64,000 bases of DNA from contig JASWJB010000190.1 of the NCBI GenBank assembly GCA_032433595.1, positions 20,600 through 84,599 of the forward strand, given 5' to 3'. The DNA is from Conoideocrella luteorostrata (lineage: Eukaryota > Ascomycota > Sordariomycetes > Hypocreales > Clavicipitaceae). Positions within the stretch are counted from its first letter, which is position 1; each line of letters starts with the position of its first letter. Under the pieces are notes generated by a model. That model was not told where the DNA came from. It ran no database searches and was given only the letters and a program-made list of their open reading frames with translations. Both the position numbers and the translations under genes were made by a program. Shown here piece by piece: positions 59,180-64,000 of this stretch.

Positions 59180-59451
59180 TTATTTTCGTCCTACTTCTCT
59201 CCTAGCGGCTCTAATGGATGATCTCGTATAGCTAACATGAACGTCAGTCTGGCTGGCGCAGACACAGTATTGACTTGGTCATAGAAGGGGGGACCTACAC
59301 AAATAGTACACTAGCCATAGCAAACGCGGCAATAGGCGCAACGAACTTCTATAGCACCGGATTTGATACTTAGCTCCGCGACTCCTTCGTTGTTCCGGCA
59401 AGAGTGCCGGCATACAAGGTTTCTTGCGTGAAGACTCACCCGAGGGTCCAT
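59180..59451 (-). CDS. Three-exon microprotein, 37 aa, single-pass membrane
   Basis: The exons are 59451-59440 (12 nt), 59348-59299 (50 nt) and 59231-59180 (52 nt). Donors are GTGAGT and GTAGGT, the first branch point is GCTAAG, and the acceptors are ATAG and TTAG. The product begins MDPRKFVAPIAAFAMAS, has a hydrophobic helix about residues 6-21, and ends with a basic tail containing TRSSIRAARR. The joined sequence resembles a small conserved Pezizomycotina protein I half recall (KFVAPIAAFAM...VYTR-S-I-AA pattern), but I cannot give its name or function. One short helix with a positive tail could sit in the inner mitochondrial or ER membrane. No single ORF covers it, so standard ORF scans would miss it. 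Confidence 0.75.
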
Positions 59452-60391
59452 GCTGGGCTTGTGAAAATTTCAGTGGATGAGGGCGGGCTGCTGGCTTTCT
59501 GTTAGGTAGAAGGCGAGAGTGCTACTCTGTGTTGGGTATAATAGTTAGTTACACCGCAGATACCACAAACAGCCCGGACAAGGCTTGGGCGGGAGGGCTG
59601 TATGTTTCCGGGCGCGATGCTGACGGCTTGGAATTTGCCAGACGTGTGCTAGGTCTGAGAGAGGCAGAATCCTTGAACGCAGGTATCGATAGTCTCGATG
59701 CCAACGGGGCTGTTGGTTGGGTTGGGGGCGCAGGAAGGCCAAGGGGTGAAAAGTTGCGTTGGTTTTGACTTATCAGCAAGCAAGGCTGCGTGCAAGCATG
59801 TTAACCAGCTCACTCACGTACGGAGTTACTACTCGTGCTCATCCCCACCTCAAGGTGCGCAGCTCATGTAGCTCCAACAATCGAGGTGTTGGTCCAAGCT
59901 CCGTCCATTATGCAGCTCGAGGGCCACCAGAGCACATCACATCACATTGGGCCAGCCGAGCCATCATGATCTGAGCCCGGATGATGTGCCAATACGCCAA
60001 CCTAATTGGTAGCAAGGGGCCAGAGACGACCGGACCTTGTAGCTGTCGGCATCCCCAAGCCCATCCCCAATCCCCAGCTTAGCGCCAGGTTCGCTCGAGT
60101 GCTTCCCGCAGGTCCAGGCCAGGTACGGACCGCAGACACCATACCATTGCTCAGTTGGCCAAAAGGCTGTCGCAAAACACGGCAGCTCAGCCTTTTCGAG
60201 CGCGCAGATTAAGAACCCCCATCAGGACCTTTCTCTTTCCCTCCCATCCCTTTCTCTCCTCTTCCACTCCTGCGTCTCCCCATGTTGCGTGTCACGAGGG
60301 TCTAGTTGCACGCAGTTCAGCCTCTCTCCCCCGAGCCGCGCACCTCATCCCATCACTGTCATCTCAATCCCATCCCGCTCGCCCGCTCATC
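59452..60391. other. Divergent promoter region
   Basis: About 940 bp between the microprotein and Dot5 genes. A TACGGAGT motif is at about 59819. The plus-strand stretch 60210-60390 is C/T-rich, a probable leader for Dot5. No gene recognised. Confidence 0.4.
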
Positions 60392-61224
60392 ATGCCCGTC
60401 GAGTTGCGCAAGCGCAAGGCGCCTCAGCCACCACCCGCGCCAGCTCCAGCGGCAAAGAAGAAGGCCTCCAAGGCCGGTACACCTGCCAAAGCAAAGGCTG
60501 CTCCCAAGAAGGAGGAGGCTGTCGCCAAGACAGAAACTTCTGCACCTACGCCTGCGTCGGCACCCGCTACCACTGCAGCTGCTGCTAGTGCTGCTAGTGC
60601 TGCTAGTAAGGCTGCTCAGAAGGTCGCTGTTGGCGATGTTCTCGATCTGGATGGCTTTGGCGGTGAGATCGAGACAAATGATGGCAAGAAGACGAGCCTC
60701 AAGGAGCTCGTTGAGGAAAGCGAGAGCGGCGTGGTTCTTTTCACATATCCCAAGGCTTCTACTCCCGGGTGTAAGTTTATTCCTACCAACCTTGTCATTG
60801 TGCTTGTTCTTTCGGGATGGCGTGCCTCATGCCGGTCACATCACGTCTCCGTGTTTATTCAGCTAGTTTACATATATCTTGTGACGTACCTCAACTAATA
60901 GCTCTGCCAGGCACCACCCAGGTCTGTCTCTTCCGCGACTCCTATGCCCCTCTCACTGCTGACGGCCTCGCCATCTACGGTCTGAGCGCGGACTCTCCCA
61001 AGGCAAACACCACCTTCAAGGAGAAGCAGAAATTACCGTATCCTCTGCTTTGTGACCCACAGGCAACCTTGATTGCAGCCATTGGGCTGAAGAAGCAACC
61101 CAAGGGGACGCAGCGTGGTGTGTTCGTTGTTGACAAGAAAGGCAAGGTGCTTGTTGCGGAGCCGGGCGGTCCTGCCGCGACGGTTGAGAGAGTGAAAGCC
61201 TTGGTTGAAGAGCTGAAGAAGTGA
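60392..61224 (+). CDS. DOT5: Nuclear-type thiol peroxidase (Dot5/PrxQ)
   Basis: The exons are 60392-60770 and 60911-61224, giving 230 aa. The 140-nt intron is long for this window and falls in the codon of the peroxidatic Cys, so the join gives ASTPGCTTQVCLFRD. The first Cys is the peroxidatic residue and the second, five residues later, is the resolving Cys of a PrxQ/BCP-type peroxiredoxin. The N-terminal 75 residues are Ala/Lys/Pro-rich (ELRKRKAPQPPPAPAPAAKKK), like the nuclear-targeting extension of yeast Dot5. The thioredoxin fold follows: VLDLDGFGGEIET, VVLFTYPKASTPG, GLSADSPKANTTF, PYPLLCDPQATLIAAIG and GTQRGVFVVDKKGKVL. It reduces peroxides using thioredoxin, probably in the nucleus. 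The start is the first ATG in the frame. Confidence 0.94.
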
Positions 61225-61800
61225 TTCAGTCTTCTTCTGGGCCAGAGTACACGGATCCATGCGTAGTGTATACTTAGTATAGGACGGGAAGATGGTGTAT
61301 GGACTTGGTTTGTCAGACGGTTTTGTATCTCCTTGCCATGATTGCTTGGAATTGTTTGGCGGAATAGCAAGCGCAGCTAATTCTATCATTGTATTTTATC
61401 TATTTTCGAACAATGTTATACTCAGAAAAAATATTGGTTTTCGTGCTTTCCCCAACCACGTCTTAGCTCTTGATGGCACTCAATTCGACTCTCTAGCAAG
61501 TACTTGTATTCTGCCGCGACAGGGCAACATCATCCAATGAACTGAGCTACAGTTAAAACCTTACATTCACATTGTCCCAATTTTTATTAATAAACCTACG
61601 GCACATATCCTCTCTCTATATACGTAAGATCGCGCCGCATATCCTCTCAGGACATTCGCCGATTTAAGTACAGGGTAGTCCGGCAAAACATCGGCTAAGC
61701 TCTGCACCAGCACCCAATGATTGCGGATGCATATTCAACCTCGAAACGCACGTCTGCCTCTCATCCAAACGATCACACTTAATCCCATCGCAACGTCAAT
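61225..61800. other. Intergenic between Dot5 and the complex I subunit
   Basis: About 575 bp, tandem genes on the same strand. AT-rich Dot5 3' flank, then a short C-rich leader before 61801. No motif recognised. Confidence 0.4.
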
Positions 61801-62545
61801 ATGTCGACTCAGGCGGTGGCCAAGGCTGCCGGAGGCCTCGTCTCTATTGGAAAGGTACACTTCAATTCGACCCCGTACCATCTTCAACCACTCGATTGAG
61901 CTTGCATTGACTTCCCCGTCGGATTGACCAAAAAACTGACATCTCCTTCGTCATAGAAACACACCGTCCAATCCACAGGACTTTGGGAAACCATCCGCCG
62001 CGCCCTCGCCATTGACCCCAATCGATCCAACGGTGTCCCTCTGAACCCAACATATCGAGTCCCCGCCCCCGGTAGCAATGATCCCGCAACGTACGACGAC
62101 CCCGTCACGGTGCCTGCAGGCGATATCGCGGACAATCCGTACTGGAAGCGCGACAACCGCAGACACTACCCCAAGCTGAGCGTCATGAAGCAAGCTGATG
62201 TGGCGAGCTTGTTGACCCTCGGTAGCGCTGCGAGCCCCAAGGTTGATCTGATTGGAGAGGCCGGCGAGAAGCAGCTCGTTGCGGCGCAGCAGGAGGGCGA
62301 GACTGGCTTGGCCAAGTGCCTAGAGAAAGCGCCGAAGGATGTGGCCAAGGATGTGTTTGTGAACGGATTGCCGCCGCTGCCTAGTGGGCAGAGCCCGGCG
62401 CAGGGGAGCTGGGAGGTTTATCAGTATGAGCTGACGGAGAAGAATACCTATCCTGATGAGTGAGTGCCGCTTTATGTTCCAATTTGTGCGATTTTGGAAG
62501 TGCTAACGATTATGATTTAGATACCCTTGCCGGACTTTCCAATAG
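61801..62545 (+). CDS. NADH:ubiquinone oxidoreductase 21.3 kDa subunit
   Basis: The exons are 61801-61854, 61957-62459 and 62521-62545, giving 193 aa. An accessory subunit of mitochondrial complex I that I recognise from the Neurospora 21.3-kDa protein: MSTQAVAKAAGGLVSIGK, then TVQSTGLWETIRRALAIDPN, SNGVPLNPTYRVPAPGS, YDDPVTVPAGDIADNPYWKR and GLPPLPSG. The last exon is only 25 nt and codes YPCRTFQ plus stop. Without it the long ORF would end PDE, so the final nine residues rest on the short exon; its acceptor TTTAG and branch GCTAAC are good. No obvious hydrophobic helix, consistent with a peripheral subunit. Confidence 0.93.
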
Positions 62546-62796
62546 AAGGGGGACATGTGAAATTACTGTATATAGCGAAGTTGAGGAGATGTCATAGACA
62601 CTGGTTGCCTTTGTGATGGAAGAATTGAAATACTTTCAATAGTATGCCTGAATAGCCCAGGTTTCATGAGCTGGCCTCGATGTGATCTGTATACAATTGA
62701 CCGCAAAATTTATGTCAATGCCACGCCATCATTATATCATAACCCATGTATAATGGTATTCCCGTGCCATAACGCCAAAAACCACAAATGCAAATC

Positions 62797-63222
62797 TCAG
62801 GAAGCCATTCTTTCCACAACTTTGGCCTTACCCTGCGCCCTCTTCATCCTATCATCAAAATCCTGCACTCCCTCGTCCGTATTCTCCGTTGACAGCGTAT
62901 CTGGCTCCACCAGGGCATACAGCATCTTGATATTCTTATCCAGCCTGGCGTTGCTCGGTAATTGCGGCAAAGTGCAGGTCTTGCCCGCACCATTTGGTGT
63001 TGCAGCCTGGTCTGGCGTAGGGGCCATCCTGTTTGCCCAGACGACAGCCCGGCTGGCTAATCTGCCGCTTTCGAGAAACTTGTCAAAACCCTTTTGCATG
63101 CCGAATTGGCGGCCTTCTATGCGGCCAGCCTTGGTGCCGTCTGCGAGGCCTTGCGTGTAGCCGCGCTGGTAAAAGGACTCTTCGAGGTTTAAAACATGGT
63201 CGAAGGGATCTGGGGAGGTCAT
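62797..63222 (-). CDS. LTO1: Lto1/ORAOV1-like protein (Yae1 partner)
   Basis: A single exon of 141 aa beginning MTSPDPFDHVLNLEESFYQRGY. Its mark is the repeated G-x3-G pattern in YTQGLADGTKAGRIEGRQFG (the deca-GX3 repeat of the Yae1/Lto1 family), preceded by the LEE-YQ-GY motif. In yeast, Lto1 and Yae1 form an adaptor that delivers Fe-S clusters to the ABC protein Rli1 needed for ribosome recycling. The rest is a variable helical tail ending KAKVVERMAS. The start at 63222 was taken because the preceding in-frame codons have no ATG. The 3' end faces the complex I gene end, 251 bp away. Confidence 0.88.
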   Translation of the reverse strand: MTSPDPFDHVLNLEESFYQRGYTQGLADGTKAGRIEGRQFGMQKGFDKFLESGRLASRAVVWANRMAPTPDQAATPNGAGKTCTLPQLPSNARLDKNIKMLYALVEPDTLSTENTDEGVQDFDDRMKRAQGKAKVVERMAS

Positions 63223-63757
63223 GATGGTTCTGTGTGTTTTTGTTGATGTGGTCGTGAGTTGGTGCAAGTGAGGACAGACGGGGGTGGAGATTTCAAAGAT
63301 TTTGAGGTGGGGGGCTTTCTTTGTACAGTGAGAGGCTGTACTTTGAATTTGTTGGTCTGTTCAAGACTGACGGCATGTAGATTCAGTTTGAAGCTGATAA
63401 GCAGATTGCGTAGATTATTCTTTGACTTATTTGGAATTTGTTGCAGGTTGGCAGGAAGTGGCTGGCTTATGGCTCGTGCAATCAGGCGGCATTGGCGTAC
63501 TTGTACGGTCAGCCAAGAGCTATGATAAGGGTCTACGGATGCAATTTTACAAAATGACGGCAAGCGATAACTTTTTATTTAAAAAGTAAGTCATTTAATT
63601 TCCAGACTAGGGACTAATTCGATGTATCGAGAGAAACTGTCAATTACTTGTACAGGTCAACGTCCTTGAAATTGCAAGACTGCTTGGCCAAGCCAGGTGA
63701 GAGTGAGTGACCGGTGCGTGGTCGGTGTGCCCCCCTTCCGAATTGGGGCTTGCATGC
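63223..63757. other. Intergenic, upstream of Lto1
   Basis: About 535 bp with the Lto1 promoter. Moderately GC-rich until about 63550, then AT-rich. No other feature recognised. Confidence 0.4.
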
Positions 63758-63995
63758 GGGACAGTTTAACTGAGCCATCGAGGTGGCATGAACTCCGCAA
63801 GAGATAATGCCTCTGCGACCAAAAACAAGATATTAAAAAAAAAAAAAAAAAAAAAACATAACTATTATATAACTTAGATAGCTATTTAGGTAATAGATTT
63901 TATTAATAATAAGCTTTAATTGCATCTGTGGTGGGCGTTCGAATTGAAAGGGTCAATTGGACAATGTGGACGAAATGGCTCAGTTAAACTGTCCC
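63758..63995. mobile_element. MITE-like element with 21-bp terminal inverted repeats
   Basis: GGGACAGTTTAACTGAGCCA(T) at 63758-63778 is a perfect reverse complement of 63975-63995. The 196 bases between are non-coding and AT-rich with a poly-A run at 63835-63856. Size (about 238 bp), no ORF and perfect terminal inverted repeats fit a miniature inverted-repeat transposable element. Outer flanks extend the similarity loosely (CGGG at left, CCCCG at right). A target-site duplication cannot be checked because the right flank is at the window edge. The superfamily was not identified. Confidence 0.75.
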
Positions 63996-64000
63996 CCGCT

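Overview
The window looks like genomic DNA of a filamentous ascomycete (Pezizomycotina, most likely Sordariomycetes/Hypocreales). The support is short introns of about 50-90 nt with GTRNGT donors, CTAAC/CTGAC branch points and YAG acceptors, moderate GC, Kozak-like starts, orthologues of typical Pezizomycotina genes (Zn2Cys6 factor, complex I 21.3 kDa subunit, PRXL2-like peroxiredoxin), and long intergenic stretches. Species cannot be named from sequence alone. I rebuilt exon structures by hand, so splice sites are predictions.

Layout. 1-8.4 kb is gene-dense: the 3' part of an unrecognised gene, a small unrecognised two-exon gene, a PRXL2-like thioredoxin-fold protein, a P-loop nucleoside-kinase-like protein, methionine aminopeptidase 2 and the PRELI/Ups2 lipid-transfer protein. 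8.4-25 kb is gene-poor, holding only an amino-acid permease (10.1-12.0 kb), a multi-pass membrane protein of unknown function (18.3-20.2 kb) and a doubtful small membrane ORF. It carries many copies of an 8-base core TACGGAGT/ACTCCGTA plus microsatellites. 25-44 kb holds three glycerol genes spread over 12.5 kb: mitochondrial FAD glycerol-3-phosphate dehydrogenase, an aquaglyceroporin and glycerol kinase. A Zn2Cys6 regulator and a cytochrome b5-acyl-CoA dehydrogenase fusion follow. 45-64 kb is again gene-dense: a seven-zinc-knuckle Gis2/CNBP protein, Sae2/Ctp1, Ubp3/USP10, Qcr7, a mitochondrial NAD+-type carrier, a 37-residue three-exon microprotein, the nuclear thiol peroxidase Dot5, complex I 21.3 kDa subunit and Lto1. 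The last about 240 bp are a MITE-like element with perfect 21-bp terminal inverted repeats.

How the genes fit together. The glycerol genes make a complete uptake and catabolism route: glycerol enters through the channel, is phosphorylated by the kinase, and is oxidised by the mitochondrial dehydrogenase, which passes electrons to ubiquinone. The nearby regulator and acyl-CoA dehydrogenase could extend this into a glycerol/lipid-use neighbourhood, but that is inference. Many other genes here are mitochondrial (Ups2, Qcr7, NAD+ carrier, complex I subunit). No CRISPR array, rRNA or convincing tRNA was seen.
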